A stretch of 64,000 nt of DNA. Origin: Aradus depressus (Eukaryota; Arthropoda; Insecta; Hemiptera; Aradidae). Made by a program: the position numbers and the translations under genes. Below are positions 51,706-62,249 of this stretch, in pieces. Positions within the stretch are counted from its first letter, which is position 1, and the number at the start of each line of letters is the position of its first letter. The stretch is from positions 28,839,489 through 28,903,488 of the forward strand of contig OY759224.1 in NCBI GenBank assembly GCA_963662175.1, written 5' to 3'. A model generated the notes under the pieces. The model did no database searches and had not been told where the DNA came from. It saw nothing but the letters and a program-made list of their open reading frames with translations.

Positions 51706-52384
51706 ATAATATATATAAAATGGAAATAAAATATATACTTGAATTTGGAGAAGGAAAATTTAATGTATATGGCAGTGATGTTTTGTGGGTCGGCCATATT
51801 GGGAGATGTTGGGGACGCTATGGACAGAAAGGTTCTGAGTTTGGCGTGGCGTCCACGTTGTGGAAGTGAAGTTGAAGTTATCGAGTGTTGCTGATGTTCG
51901 TCCCCTTGTATGATTCCCAAAATTTGATGTCGTGTACTGGTAAGCAAGATCGAGGAAAAACCAGAGAAGAATTAAGAAAAGAAGAACTAAAGAAAAAGAG
52001 TCGTGGAATCCATCCAAACAACGATTAGGCATAAACATAAGGGTCATTTATTGTACGTATTTTATTTTTGTTTTATTTTGTGTAAATATATTATTTTTAT
52101 TATGAGTTTCTAGATTTTAGTAGTTTGTTTCCCATGCTCAAACCTAGTCAATAGTGATTTAACAATTTAGTTTTTCAAAACTTTCTTAGCTGATCGAACT
52201 TATATAAATCCAATTTATATATTAAAATCAGTAATTTACCTATCGTTCTATTATATAGGCGATCTGGCATCCCATTAATATTTTATTTTAGTAAAAATCA
52301 GTTATACAGTTTGAGAAAATCTCCGCAAATTAGTAGAAGTAAAGTAGAAGAATAATATATTTTAAATAAAAACGCGAACAATAG
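51706..52384. other. No gene recognised
   Basis: Two overlapping minus frames of 95-117 codons (51594-52047) have no domain I recognise. The plus strand shows purine-rich GAAGAATTAAGAAAAGAAG. AT-rich downstream. Confidence 0.35.
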
Positions 52385-52497
52385 CAGTATTAAACCGACT
52401 ATATGAAGAAGTTTTGTAATCTGTTAGAAATTCCAGGTGAAATTTTCATTGGAATTTAATTTTTTCTGACCTCCAAAAATGTAAAAAAAAAAAAGTC
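52385..52497 (+). repeat. R repeat start
   Basis: AGTTTTGTAATCTGTTAGAA, TTCATTGGAATTTAATTTTT: the first 110 bp of a plus copy. Confidence 0.65.
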
Positions 52498-52775
52498 TCT
52501 TATGTGATAGTAAGAAGTTGTGGGACGAAATTTCTCATAGAAATAAAATATGTTGTCTTCCCACTGTTTTATTTTAGACGAGAACCGGTTTTCGACGCAA
52601 CAGTGTCATCATCAGTGGTTCATTTATCTTGAATAACAAAATATACAAATAATGAAAAGTATAGATAACTCTTAAAGCATCAGGGTACAAAGAAAATAAA
52701 AATTATAAAATTAAGTTACCCCACCCACATAGCACAGCGGCTAGAAGACAACTGGCATAGCTCTAAGGCGTGGGG
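52498..52775 (-). repeat. Q repeat copy with hammerhead-like core
   Basis: TATGTGATAGTAAGAAGTTG, TAGAAATAAAATATGTTGTC and CTTCCCACTGTTTTATTTTA match the 40.1 kb copy. The part near 52730-52770 (ACATAGCACAGCGGCTAGAA) is the inverse of 40141-40175. Confidence 0.75.
52578..52618 (-). ncRNA. Hammerhead-ribozyme-like motif (Q family), decayed
   Basis: Minus strand: ACCA, CTGATGAT, GACAC-TGTT-GCGTC (one mismatch against the 40.2 kb stem), GAA, AACCGGTT, C, then TCGT where the other copy has TGGT. The lost stem I pairing predicts inactivity. Confidence 0.55.
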
Positions 52776-53618
52776 ATAGCCAGGTTCACTCACTCTCTTA
52801 CCATGCAAAAACCATTCATTCTAATACATACAATAACTAACTAACTTTAGTTACGACTGCCCCGTTGTAATGAATGTAATAACACCGGTGGCTGTGAACA
52901 CGATAACTCCCGATATAATAAATATATCGACAGGAAAGTTTATAGTGTGTATAATCGGCCTAAGGGAAGAGGGGGGGGATTAGGGGGGGCTTAACACAAT
53001 GACTCCAATAACTGCCGTTGTAATGAATGTATCGACACGATATTTCAAAAATAAATTCAAAGCTCTACATGGATAACACAATGGAACACCAATAATTGCC
53101 AATGTAACGAATATATCGGCATGAAATTTTATATTTAAAATTCAAAATCCCATAAGAATGGCACCTATTAATTTTCCTCAGAAATTCGAAGTTGAGATAT
53201 CACCTGAATTTCATGGTTTCCGACCTTAAATCCTCATACTAAAAATTGGCAGATTTGACTGAAAATCAATAGGTCCCCTCTTTAGAGGACTCTGGATTCA
53301 CATATGAAATTACGTGTTCACAAACTCACACACACACAGACACATCTATCAAGAGATAGCGTTTTCACAAACTCACACACACACACAGACCCCTTTCGTT
53401 CAGCTGATTCCGCGGAAAATTGATATGCGTCATTTTTATGGATGTTGAACTAAAAAATAAAATTTCGTGTCATAATTCACAACATTGGCAGTTATAATAA
53501 TAAGAGTGTTGCCAGCCCCCTTCTTTGGTTCTCTCCTTTCCCTCCAGCCGACTTCGCGAAAAATTAATAAGCGCCGACATTATAGAGTTTTGAATTTAAA
53601 TACAATATTTCAGCTCAA
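52776..53618. repeat. R cluster with repeated CACA microsatellite
   Basis: Plus modules at 52860-53220 (TAACTCCCGATATAATAAAT, TAACTGCCGTTGTAATGAAT, TAATTGCCAATGTAACGAAT), then minus modules to 53618. CACAAACTCACACACACACA with GAC occurs twice (53312 and 53367). Confidence 0.65.
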
Positions 53619-53970
53619 AGAGGGCGCCGGTAGCTCAGTGGTATGCGTGCTTGACTTCTGAGCTCAAGGTCGTGGGTTCGTAACCCGACCGAGGCCCTTA
53701 GTTTATTTTATCTGGGAGGTAAAATAAACTTAAGCACGCCGTCCTTCGGATGGGACGTTAAGCGATGGTCCCGAGCCTATACGATGTCAGGCACTCGTTA
53801 AAGACCCCTAACCTAGATGAATAAAAATTTAGGGTAGGCAAAATTTAGGACTCCCACAGTAGAGTCGGGCTCATGTCCACCAGAGTGACGAAAGAGCGCT
53901 CTAGTAGTAAGCGATATGACCTCGTTGTAGCGATAAGCCCGGGCATGAGTCATAAAACCTAACCTAACCT
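53619..53970 (+). mobile_element. tRNA-derived SINE, full-length reference copy
   Basis: The most complete copy (352 bp). Order: GAGGGCGCCGG start; box A TAGCTCAGTGGTATG; box B GGTTCGTAACCC (one change from GGTTCGAAACCC); TTTATTTTA...TAAAATAAA hairpin; CCGTCCTTCGGATGGGACG; GATGTCAGG; AAAATTTAGGGTAGGCAAAA; AGTCGGGCTCATGTCC; CCAGAG...CTCTAG block; GCCCGGGCATGAGTC; tail AAAACCTAACCTAACCT. A perfect 12-bp TSD, ATTTCAGCTCAA, lies at 53607-53618 and 53971-53982. The 5' third looks like a tRNA (anticodon region unclear), so pol III transcription and mobilisation by a LINE are inferred. The partner LINE is not identifiable here. Confidence 0.96.
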
Positions 53971-53982
53971 ATTTCAGCTCAA

Positions 53983-54300
53983 TACATTCATTAGATAAAA
54001 AGTTATTGTGATTTTTGAAGAGCCTCATCTGATCTCTTCGGCTGATTCCGCTGAAAATTAATAGAAGAGGCCTCATAAGGTTTTGAATATACGTCTCAAA
54101 TTGTTGTTTTTGTGTTAGAAATCCACCCTTCCCTATGGCAAATTTGGCTCAAAAAACTCTAGGTGTCAGAAGGTTCTGGATACACATACATGACGACGTA
54201 ATGAATTTATCTATACAAAATTTAGTATGAGCCCATGTAAGGCGACTATTGATTTTTGGTACAAATCGGTAGAAAAATTCTAGAGGGGGAAGCGCAAACT
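53983..54300. repeat. R repeat pieces
   Basis: ATTCCGCTGAAAATTAATAG (minus), then TGACGACGTAATGAATTTAT and AGAGGGGGAAGCGCAAACTC (plus). Worn. Confidence 0.55.
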
Positions 54301-54540
54301 CCCAGTCTTTTTTTTTTTTTTGAAATTCCCAAAGGTCACATGAAGTATGATAATTCAATGAATATGAAATTGAAGGCCATTTTCTGTTGATGTAGAAAAT
54401 AATAAAACATGAAAATGGACTTAAATACATAATTTTATGCGAAATGGTAAAATGGTTATTTTTATTTTTCTTATCAGATTTATGCTAACATGGTAAAATA
54501 AAATGTATGTATGTTTACGCATAATTTAAGAACTGATATC
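54301..54540. other. No feature recognised
   Basis: AT-rich; nothing identified. Confidence 0.4.
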
Positions 54541-54544
54541 TTTC

Positions 54545-55115
54545 GAAATAAGCTGTGATGTATAAAATTAGACACATTATAATTATTAAAATATTATAAA
54601 ATTAATTATATTTATTTGTATAAAAACAGTGAAACAACTAAATTAGTGAATAAATATATGAAGTCACAATTTGTTTTAAAACGAACCAATGACGACGATC
54701 AGCTGTTTTAATAGTGTGGAGCAGTCTAAGTTGGGTTGTGGCGGTGGGAAGTCTGAGGAGTTGCGATGGGAAGGTGGACAGAGAGTTGTTTTTAGGCTTA
54801 AGTTAGTGAATCAAAAAGATGTGAATTAACAGTAAAATCAAAATCAAGGAAATATTTAAAAAGAAAATAGACTAAAATAGATGTAAAAATGAGGTTGTAA
54901 GATTTATTTTTGTGAATAATTTGATTTTTTAAAATATTTAAATCTCTTAGTTACTCAATTGATAATGTTTAGTTAAATAAACCCAAATATGTGTTCTCTT
55001 ATTCTATGCTATTCATTTTCCCTGTTAACCCAATAAGATAATTTATACTTTTGGACTAAATTTAACATTTTTGAAAAATTTAGAAAAACAATACGGCATC
55101 TCTTTTGTAAATTTA
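54545..55115 (+). repeat. P repeat copy, 5' and middle part
   Basis: AAATATTATAAAATTAATTA, GTTTTAAAACGAACCAATGA, CGACGATCAGCTGTTTTAAT, ATTTTCCCTGTTAACCC and GGCATCTCTTTTG. It lacks the hammerhead-bearing end. Confidence 0.75.
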
Positions 55116-55638
55116 GAAGTAATCGTTTACATAACTTCCTTTATACCTTTGTATAGCTTGAGAAGTAATATAATAAATTAATGCATTGGGAAAGGTTGGG
55201 GGTTAGTTGTGTTTCAGCTGAGGTAGGCAATCCCTCCTGACACGGTGCTAATGAACCGCAGTCCCGGACAGGTACCAGAGCTTACCTTACTTCAACTGAG
55301 CTAGTAACAGACAGTTCTGCTAATAAGGACAAATTGGAGGGCGTAACTATCCAACTAACACTGCCAAGGGCCCCAAGAGGGGGTCGATACTGACCCTAGT
55401 AAAACTGGCCAAAGGGTCAAATGACACTTTAATTAATGATTTTGTAAGAAGAAGAGAACCTTTGAAGATCACCTCCCTTTTTGCCTTGATTAAAAACGGT
55501 GAGCTCCCACACAATAAATTTTCACGAAATTTTATACTTGAAATTTTAAAAATATTTGATCGACTGATCGACCATGAAGTAGGAGTATTTATCAAAATAA
55601 TGCACTGATAATAATAAATAAAATAACAAAAGAACAAA
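55116..55638. other. R terminal scrap, then unrecognised sequence
   Basis: 55125-55165 is an R end (TACATAACTTCCTTTATACC). 55190-55350 is GC-balanced with no match. A 96-codon minus frame (55347-55637) has tandem-like SFDPLASFTRVSIDPLLG residues but no recognised domain. Confidence 0.35.
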
Positions 55639-55737
55639 TTGCAGAGAAATATATAAAAAAATATATATTTGAAATGAACTTGAAAGAAATAAAACTTGTT
55701 TATTTATGGTATTGTCTAATTTCACCAACTATATTCA

Positions 55738-55777
55738 CATGGGAGTACTTTCGGTATTACTACCATCCTCAGCCAAA
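55738..55777 (-). ncRNA. Hammerhead-ribozyme-like motif, H left arm
   Basis: Minus strand: TTGG, CTGAGGA plus T, stem II GGTA-GTAA-TACC with a GNRA loop, GAA, AGTACT, C, CCAT. Same design as the right arm with a different tetraloop base. Confidence 0.62.
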
Positions 55778-55796
55778 AGTATAGGGCCTGATGCTT

Positions 55797-55834
55797 TTGG
55801 CTGAGGATGGTAGAAATACCGAAAGTACTCCCAT
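55797..55834 (+). ncRNA. Hammerhead-ribozyme-like motif, H right arm
   Basis: Stem I TTGG/CCAT (three pairs), core CTGAGGA plus T, stem II GGTA-GAAA-TACC, GAA, stem III palindrome AGTACT, C as the cleavage nucleotide. Confidence 0.65.
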
Positions 55835-55974
55835 GTAAATATAGTTGGTGAAATTAGACAATACTATAAATAAACAAGTTTTATTTCTTTCAAGTTCATT
55901 TGAATTATTTCACAATATCTCTGCAATAATGTCAGTTTTCATATATTTGAAAAATTGATATTAAAAAAATTAAA

Positions 55975-56580
55975 AAAAGTCGTCGGTGATTCACAATCAA
56001 TTGGCCAGAAATTCGATGCTGATTTTTCAACGGAATTTCATGTTTTCCGACCCCCGTATTCCAAAAATGAAAATTCTGTCTGTGTGTATTTCCAGAACCC
56101 TCAAAAAAAGCCACATATTGATTTCCACCCTTAACACAATAACTCTAATAAATGCTGTTGTCATGAATGTACTAACACAAAATTTCATATGTATAATTAA
56201 AGCCACATAAGGACCGACACCTTCTAATTTTCTGCAGAATCAGCAGAAGAGGAGGAACAGATCAAAGATGACTCAACTTAAAAATCCCAATAGCTGCCGA
56301 GGTAATAAATGTATCGACACGAAATTTTATATTTAAAGTCAAAATCCTATAAGGATATCACCTATTAATAATTCGCGAAATCGGTCGAAAGGGTGGAGGG
56401 GATCGGAGAAGAACTCAACTCAAAAATCCCAATAACTGCCGATATAATGAATATACCTATACAAAATTTAGGAAGAGGATTCACAAGCCACTATGTAAGT
56501 CAAACATTGAATGGTCGACAAAAATTTAATTGATATATTTTTGATGAGGAAGTACATAACCGCTGATTCACCGACGGCTA
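55975..56580 (+). repeat. R repeat copy showing three 142-bp modules
   Basis: The module mark ATAAATGCTG/ATAGCTGCCG/ATAACTGCCG lies at 56148, 56290 and 56432, so the spacing is 142 bp twice. It ends GAGGAAGTACATAACC and GATTCACCGACGG. This is the clearest view of the internal structure. Confidence 0.85.
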
Positions 56581-57600
56581 TTCTTTGACTACTTGAATAT
56601 TCACAACAGTATGGTTCACCATATAGTTTTTTCTCGTTAGAAATTTCTATTCATCAACAACTAATTACAATACTAATTATAAATAAAATGCAAATAAAAT
56701 GCATATAAAAAAAAAGAAAGTATGAATGATGTCCTAATTAAGCACGGGGCTTATCATTCTTTTAATAAGCTACAAACAAAAGAGTTAGATGTAAAATTAA
56801 AATTTGAATGCTATGACTGAAAATACATTTTGAGAGGTGAAGCAGCAGCTCATATTGATCGATCCTCCCGAAAAGAATTATTGTATCGACACGATATTTT
56901 ATATGTGTATACAGAACCTTATAAGGAGGACACCTATTAATTTTCAGCCAAATCTGCGAAAGGGGTGGGAATGTTAGGAGAGAAGCTTAAAACAAAAACT
57001 CTAATAACTGCTGTTGTAATGATTGTATCGACACGAAATTTTGTATGTGTATCCAGAACCTTATAAGGACGACACCTATCAATTTTCAGGAGGTTAAGCC
57101 GAAGGGGGGGGGGGGAGGGGGGGAGAAGGAGGGCTCAACTCAAAAATTCCAATAATTGCAGATATAATGAATGTAACGACATGAGATTTTACATTTAATT
57201 TCAAAACCTTTCAAAGGTACACAAAATTTATTGTGAGGATTCACGAGACATTAGTCAAATATTGAGTTTTAGCCTAAACAGTTTTAACGGAAGATCGAAA
57301 AACGTAATTCCTCAATTTGTGCTCGGGAAATACATAAACTGTGATTCTCCAACGACTTTTGTTTGATTACTTTAATATTCAAAATAGAAAAAAAAAATTC
57401 AATTCAACAACTAATAACAATACTAATTAATAAATAAAATAATAATAAAATGCTTATAATACAAGAAAGTAAGAATGATATTCTATTTAAGCCCAGTTCA
57501 TATCATAGAAACGCGTTACAAGCAGCACGAAAATTGGAATGCTATGACTGAAAATACATTTTGAGAGGTGAAGCAGCAGTTCATATTGGTCGATCCTAGT
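56561..57600 (+). repeat. Diverged tandem duplication of R plus flank
   Basis: The sequence after the R end (CAACAACTAATTACAATACT, then GAATGCTATGACTGAAAATA, CATTTTGAGAGGTGAAGCAG, CAGCTCATATTGATCGATCC at 56650-56870) recurs at 57405-57600 after a second R copy (56880-57365). The unit is about 0.75 kb. The second R copy has a G-run near 57106. Confidence 0.8.
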
Positions 57601-57879
57601 ATAGACAAATCTCATTAGGCAGATCCCGTTAGTGAAAACAAAAAGATGACAAAGAACACAATAGACTCATGATAATAATGGTTATAATCAATAATGATAG
57701 GGATGATGATAAGTCACTCTGATTATCATTATCGTGTCACTTGAACAATAGGCCACGTAGCTTTCCAAACTGTACCTGCTACTTCCCCAGCTGGATATAT
57801 TTGAAGAACACCTTGGGACCTAAGCATCCAATGCTCTTATGCCCTTCCAAGTTAGCTCTACTTAATTTTGACATACCTA
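57601..57879. other. No gene; CCTAAGCATCCAATG block near 57815
   Basis: A terminal R scrap (TGCTACTTCCCCAGCTGGAT) near 57778. Shared block GGGACCTAAGCATCCAATGC. Confidence 0.4.
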
Positions 57880-58720
57880 GGTTGTGATGTAAAAACTTTA
57901 CACACATTAAGATTATTAATATATTATAAAAGAAACCGCCGGTAGCTCAGTGGTATGCGTGCTTGGCTTCTGCGCTCAAGAACATGGGTTCCAAACCCGA
58001 CCGAGGCCCTAAATTTATTTTATCTGGAAGGTAAAATAAACTTAAGCACGCCGTCCTTCGGCGTTAAGCGATGGTCCCGAGACTGTACGATGTCAGGTAC
58101 TCGTTAAAGACCCCTGCCCTAGGTGAATTAAAATTTAAGGTAGGCAAAATTTAGGACTCCCATAGTAGAGTCGGGCTCATGTCCACCAGAGTGACGAAAG
58201 AGCACTCTGGTAGTAGGTGATATGACCTCGTAGTTAAAGCCCGGGCATGAGTCATTAAATATACAAAAATGGACTAGCTGCATTTTGTTTTAAAACGAAA
58301 TGTAAACAACCAATGAATGAAGAACAAAATACGATGAACAGCTGTTCGAATAGACAGAAACAGTATAAGTTGTGTTTTATTTTCATAATAGTTATTAAAT
58401 TTATTATGTAGATTAGTGTTAAATAAACCCAATATTTGTTCTCTAATTCTATGCTATTCATTTTCCCTGTGAACCCAGCAAGATAATTTATACCTTTGAA
58501 TTAGATTTAACATTTATAAAAACATTATGGCTTCTCTTGGGTATCTTTAGAAAAAAACAATTGAAATAATTATTATTTGAAAATTTTTTTATATGTGCAC
58601 TTTCTTTAAAATTGCATGTCTTGAACTTTCGATTTTTTTTAGGGCCCTTTTCGGAAATCAAAATTTAGTAGAACACCAGCTATAATTCTACAGGGAATGT
58701 GGTAATTTTTTTAAATTTTA
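57880..58720 (+). repeat. P repeat copy split by a SINE
   Basis: GTGATGTAAAAACTTTACAC at the start; after the SINE AAAAATGGACTAGCTGCATT, TGTTTTAAAACGAAATGTAA, CATTTTCCCTGTGAACCC, TTGCATGTCTTGAACTTTCG, AGGGCCCTTTTCGGAAATC. It stops before the hammerhead end. Confidence 0.78.
57935..58255 (+). mobile_element. tRNA-derived SINE in a P copy
   Basis: ACCGCCGGTAGCTCAGTGG start. Box B is mutated (GGTTCCAAACC). All 3' blocks are present, ending GGGCATGAGTCATT with almost no tail. Confidence 0.9.
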
Positions 58721-59460
58721 TTATTTTTTATTATTAATTTTATTATTTCAATTATAATTTCTATATTTATTTTTATTTAACATAAAATTTTTTTAAATTA
58801 TCACAAGTTTTAGTTACCTAAAGTGGTAGTCTCCGCGATGTTGAGCTCCAGAAGCCAGGCACCGCCACCTCTGAGATTCCGGTCTCCTTTTGATTATATT
58901 AGCCAACTATATGAATATATAGGAGAAGTTATGTAATTGGTCAGAAGTAGAGTTTCATGCTTTGTTGTTTGTGTTTCCTGGACCCAATTAAGAAAGTTTC
59001 ATGTCGATACATTCATTCTATCAGGAGTTATCGTTTTCACAGACACACATTTCCTTTATGGAAATAATGGGAAAACAATAAATTTCGATGAAAATTACTC
59101 ATTATTTTTTCTATCTGGAAACGGAATTGTCTTCTCTATTTTTACAACTTCAAAAATAATAAAATAACCAGAATAAAGAAATTGTGTTTCATGTTCAAAA
59201 ACATTATTTGATCATAGCTTTCATTTTTATTTTTTTGGCAGAGTTCCTCCATCCTCTCTAAGGTCTGTCGAATCTACGTTTAAATCATTATTTTTTATTA
59301 TTTATAAACTAATTTATTTTTATGGTTTTTCTATTTTTTTGTATTTTTTATTAGCATTTTATTTATTTATTTCATTTATTTATAAATATAAAATTTTTAT
59401 AATTGTTATTGTTATTTTGTTTTATTTTTCTTTTCTATATTTCGCACATTGTCACCTGTG
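58721..59460. other. AT-rich; R fragment 58910-59060
   Basis: AGTTATGTAATTGGTCAGAA and TCGATACATTCATTCTATC with AGGAGTTATCG mark a chimeric R piece. 58805-58895 is GC-balanced and unmatched. No gene. Confidence 0.5.
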
Positions 59461-59467
59461 GAGGAGA

Positions 59468-59501
59468 CTGAAGAAGGGACGTGAAAACGTCCCGAAATGT
59501 C
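59468..59501 (+). ncRNA. Hammerhead-ribozyme-like motif, separate family
   Basis: Core CTGAAGA plus A; stem II GGGACGT-GAAA-ACGTCCC, seven perfect pairs with a GNRA loop; GAA; AUGU as a weak stem III; C. I see no good stem I around it, so only the core and stem II support the call. Confidence 0.5.
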
Positions 59502-59639
59502 GTCATGAAAAAGAAACTTCCGGAAAAGGTTATCAAAAATTATTATCTTAATTTTTAGTACATTTAAAAAAATGTATCTATTGTAATTATTGTATACTTT
59601 ATCAACTGTATTATATCGTACAATTGAGGAAGTAAACAT

Positions 59640-59970
59640 AGGATTTCCTGTGAGTTAAGATTGATCCTGGTATCGATACATTTTGAAGTTAGATTTTAAA
59701 ACTCACTTAAGATGGATGGAATATTTTTACAGGAAATTCAGGAGTATTCAGAAGCCTAAGATGACAGTAGTAAGAGTTTCAGCCAAATCGACTGAAGGGA
59801 GCGAGGCAGAGAGGGTTGATTTTAAATTCCCCCAATAACTCTCAATAGAATGAATGTTACAATATAAAATGTTATATATGAATAATTAAATTTTCATAGG
59901 TAAGACACAAATATTTAGGAAAATCGGACGGAGGAAAAGTAGGATTTAGAGGAAGAGCGGACACTTATTA
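59640..59970 (+). repeat. R repeat copy, worn
   Basis: TTTCAGCCAAATCGACTGAA, AACTCTCAATAGAATGAATG, AGAGCGGACACTTATTAAA. Confidence 0.6.
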
Positions 59971-60189
59971 AAAATAACTCAAGTTTTCATGACCACTCTA
60001 GCGTCAGCATATACTTGGTGAGGTGTTTCAATGAATGTTCACTCGATGACTTCATTCTGTTCAGATCTGTCTTTGACAACTGTCAAACGGACAGAGGTCC
60101 TCGATATCAATCTGATTTACCTTAAATTATTGTATTTTCGCATATTTCCATAAAAAACCTATCATATAAAAAAATAATAATAATAATAT
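59971..60189. other. No feature recognised
   Basis: Includes TTTGACAACTGTCAAACG, a small palindrome near 60071. No frame. Confidence 0.4.
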
Positions 60190-60323
60190 CAGATTAAAGT
60201 TTAACATTGAATATTAGCGTAAACGATCGACTGGTTCTGGAGGGGTGGGGGGGGGGGGCGAAAAGTTAATTGATTAAATCATTCTGGGGAAGTAAATTGC
60301 CGGTGATTCCCCCGGCTTTCCCA
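60190..60323 (+). repeat. R repeat plus end
   Basis: TTAGCGTAAACGATCGACTG, a G-run, CATTCTGGGGAAGTAAATTG, CCGGTGATTCCCCCGG. Confidence 0.8.
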
Positions 60324-60639
60324 GTTAGTTAGTTATTATGACTCATGCCCGGGCTTTAACTATCATATCGCCTACTACCAGAGCGCTCTTTCGTCACTCT
60401 GGTGGACATGAGCCCGACTCTACAGTGGGACTACTAAATATTATTCACTTAGGATAAGGGTTTTTAACGAGTTATCTGACATTATACCCCATCACTTAAC
60501 GTACCATCCGAAGGCAGCGTGCTTAAGTTTATTTTACCTTCCAGATAAATATAAACTAAGGGCCTCTCGGCCGGGTTTCGAACCCGAGGTATTGAGCTCA
60601 GTAAGTAAGCAAGCATACCACTGAGCCACCGGCTTCCTC
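60324..60639 (-). mobile_element. tRNA-derived SINE, minus strand
   Basis: Starts GTTAGTTAGTTATTATGACTC at its 3' end. Box B GGGTTTCGAACCC and box A CCACTGAGCCACC. It inserted at or next to the end of an R copy. Confidence 0.9.
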
Positions 60640-60811
60640 ACTAATCCCTGTTCCCCATAATAGATTATTTATAAATAATTAAATAGATTATTTATATTTA
60701 CCAATAAAAACAAAAGAGTTTGGTTTATCTATGGCCTTGTAGAATCGTATAACACTCACCTGAAAACAAAACAAAGTGTTATTAAAATACAATAGTATAA
60801 TATTCAAAGTT
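60640..60811. other. No feature recognised
   Basis: AT-rich spacer between two SINEs. Confidence 0.4.
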
Positions 60812-61114
60812 TAGTTAGTTATTATGACTCATGCCCGGGCTTGACTAAAAGGTCATATCGCCTACTACCAGAGCCCTCTTTCGTCACTGTGGGAGTCCTA
60901 TATTTTCGCCCCTAAATTTTTATTCATCTATGATAGGGGTCTTTAACTAGTACCTGCCATCGGGACCATCGCTTAATGTCCCATTCGAAGGACGGCGTTT
61001 TTAAGTTTATTTTACCTCCGAGATAAAATAAACTAAAGGCCTCGGCTAGAAATCGAACCCGCGATCTTGAACTCAGTAAGCAAGCACACATACCACTGAG
61101 CTACCAGCGCCCTC
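60812..61114 (-). mobile_element. tRNA-derived SINE, minus strand
   Basis: GTTAGTTATTATGACTCATG to CAGCGCCCTC. The stretch with the AGTCGGGCTCATG block is deleted. Boxes are recognisable with several substitutions. Confidence 0.9.
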
Positions 61115-61152
61115 AAGAAAGTCCCGTTATATGGCCACATCTTATATATTTG

Positions 61153-61494
61153 GAGGGCGCTGGTAGCACAGTGGTCTTCTGAGCTCAAGAACGTGGGTTG
61201 GAAACTCGACCGAGGCCCTTAGTTTATTTTATCTGGGAGGTAAAATAAACTTAAGCACGCCATCCTTCGGGTAAACGTTAAGCGATGGTCCCGAGACTGT
61301 ACGATGTCAGGTATTCGTTAAAGACCCCTGCCCTAGGAGAATAAAAATTTAAGGTAGGCAAAATTTAGGACTCCCACAGTAGAGTCGGACTCATGTCCAC
61401 CAGAGTGACGAAAGAGCGCTCTGGTAGTAGGCGATATGACCTCTTAGTTAAAGCATCGGGTATGAATCATAAAACCTAATAACCTCTTATATAT
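61153..61494 (+). mobile_element. tRNA-derived SINE, box A damaged
   Basis: AGGGCGCTGGTAGCACAGTGG then a gap to TCTTCTGAGC. The box B region reads GGTTGGAAACTCG. A perfect 13-bp TSD, TCTTATATATTTG, lies at 61140-61152 and 61495-61507. The tail AAAACCTAATAACC is an impure CCTAA run. Confidence 0.93.
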
Positions 61495-61507
61495 TTGTTT
61501 ACTTAAG

Positions 61508-62249
61508 TTAGAAATAACGTAGATAAATAACATAATATCTCTCAGTGTCTATTGTTTCTCTTATATTTACTGATATTCAATTAATTTTCAATTAAAATGT
61601 TCAATATTCAATTTTAATATTCAATTAATGTTATTCATTGAAGACCATCGGTCTCATGGCCACCGGACCAACAAAAGAGCGCTCTGGTAGTAGGCGATAT
61701 GTTTAAAGCCCGGGCATGGATCACTAACATTCAACAATCTGTATCCACTCAACACAAGTGTTATATGTACATGAATCCGATCCCGAACAGACATTATGTA
61801 GTCGAATATTCCGAAAATTGTATACTCGAAAGTGAATACAGATTTCATCAAAACATGTATATTAATAGTAACAACACAAGAGCCAGATCTATAACTAAAT
61901 GTAAATTATAGAAATTTATTTAAACACAATTTGAATAACAAATGTGCCAGTGTGTTATTAATTTAAATCAACACCTATATTAAACGTTCGAGTTTATTTT
62001 TTATATTTTTTTGATTGGATTTTAATAACAGCTTCACTTTGGGCGGCAATATTCAATGATTTCATCGTTCTAACCAATTCTTGTTACACATTGAATAATG
62101 ATTTATTCATTTGTCCGATGAATAATACAATTTCATCGCCTAGTTTATAGACTGTATTCATCTATTATTTATAAATTTTAAATTTTATCGTACGTTCTAG
62201 GAGTAAAATTGAAAAGGAATGAAGTCTAGAGCTAACAGTCTGTATTACT
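61508..62249. other. Short SINE scrap 61676-61732; otherwise nothing
   Basis: AGAGCGCTCTGGTAGTAGGC to GCCCGGGCATGGATCACTAA is the last 55 bp of a SINE. The remaining AT-rich DNA includes repeated TTCAATATTCAAT words at 61600-61625. No gene. Confidence 0.55.

Larger units (their letters stand above)
55639..55926. repeat. H foldback element, nearly perfect 130-bp arms
   Basis: From TTGCAGAGA (55639) to TCTCTGCAA (55926), with arms such as GAAAGAAATAAAACTTGTTT and CACCAACTATATTCACATGG inverted across a loop of about 12 bp near 55780-55791. Each arm encodes a hammerhead-like motif on opposite strands. Related to the 20.9-21.16 kb copy. Confidence 0.9.

Noticed and set aside
53619..53695. Functional tRNA gene at the SINE 5' end
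   Set aside because: Boxes A and B are tRNA-like, but the anticodon stem and acceptor stem do not close, and the same sequence continues into the SINE body with a TSD.
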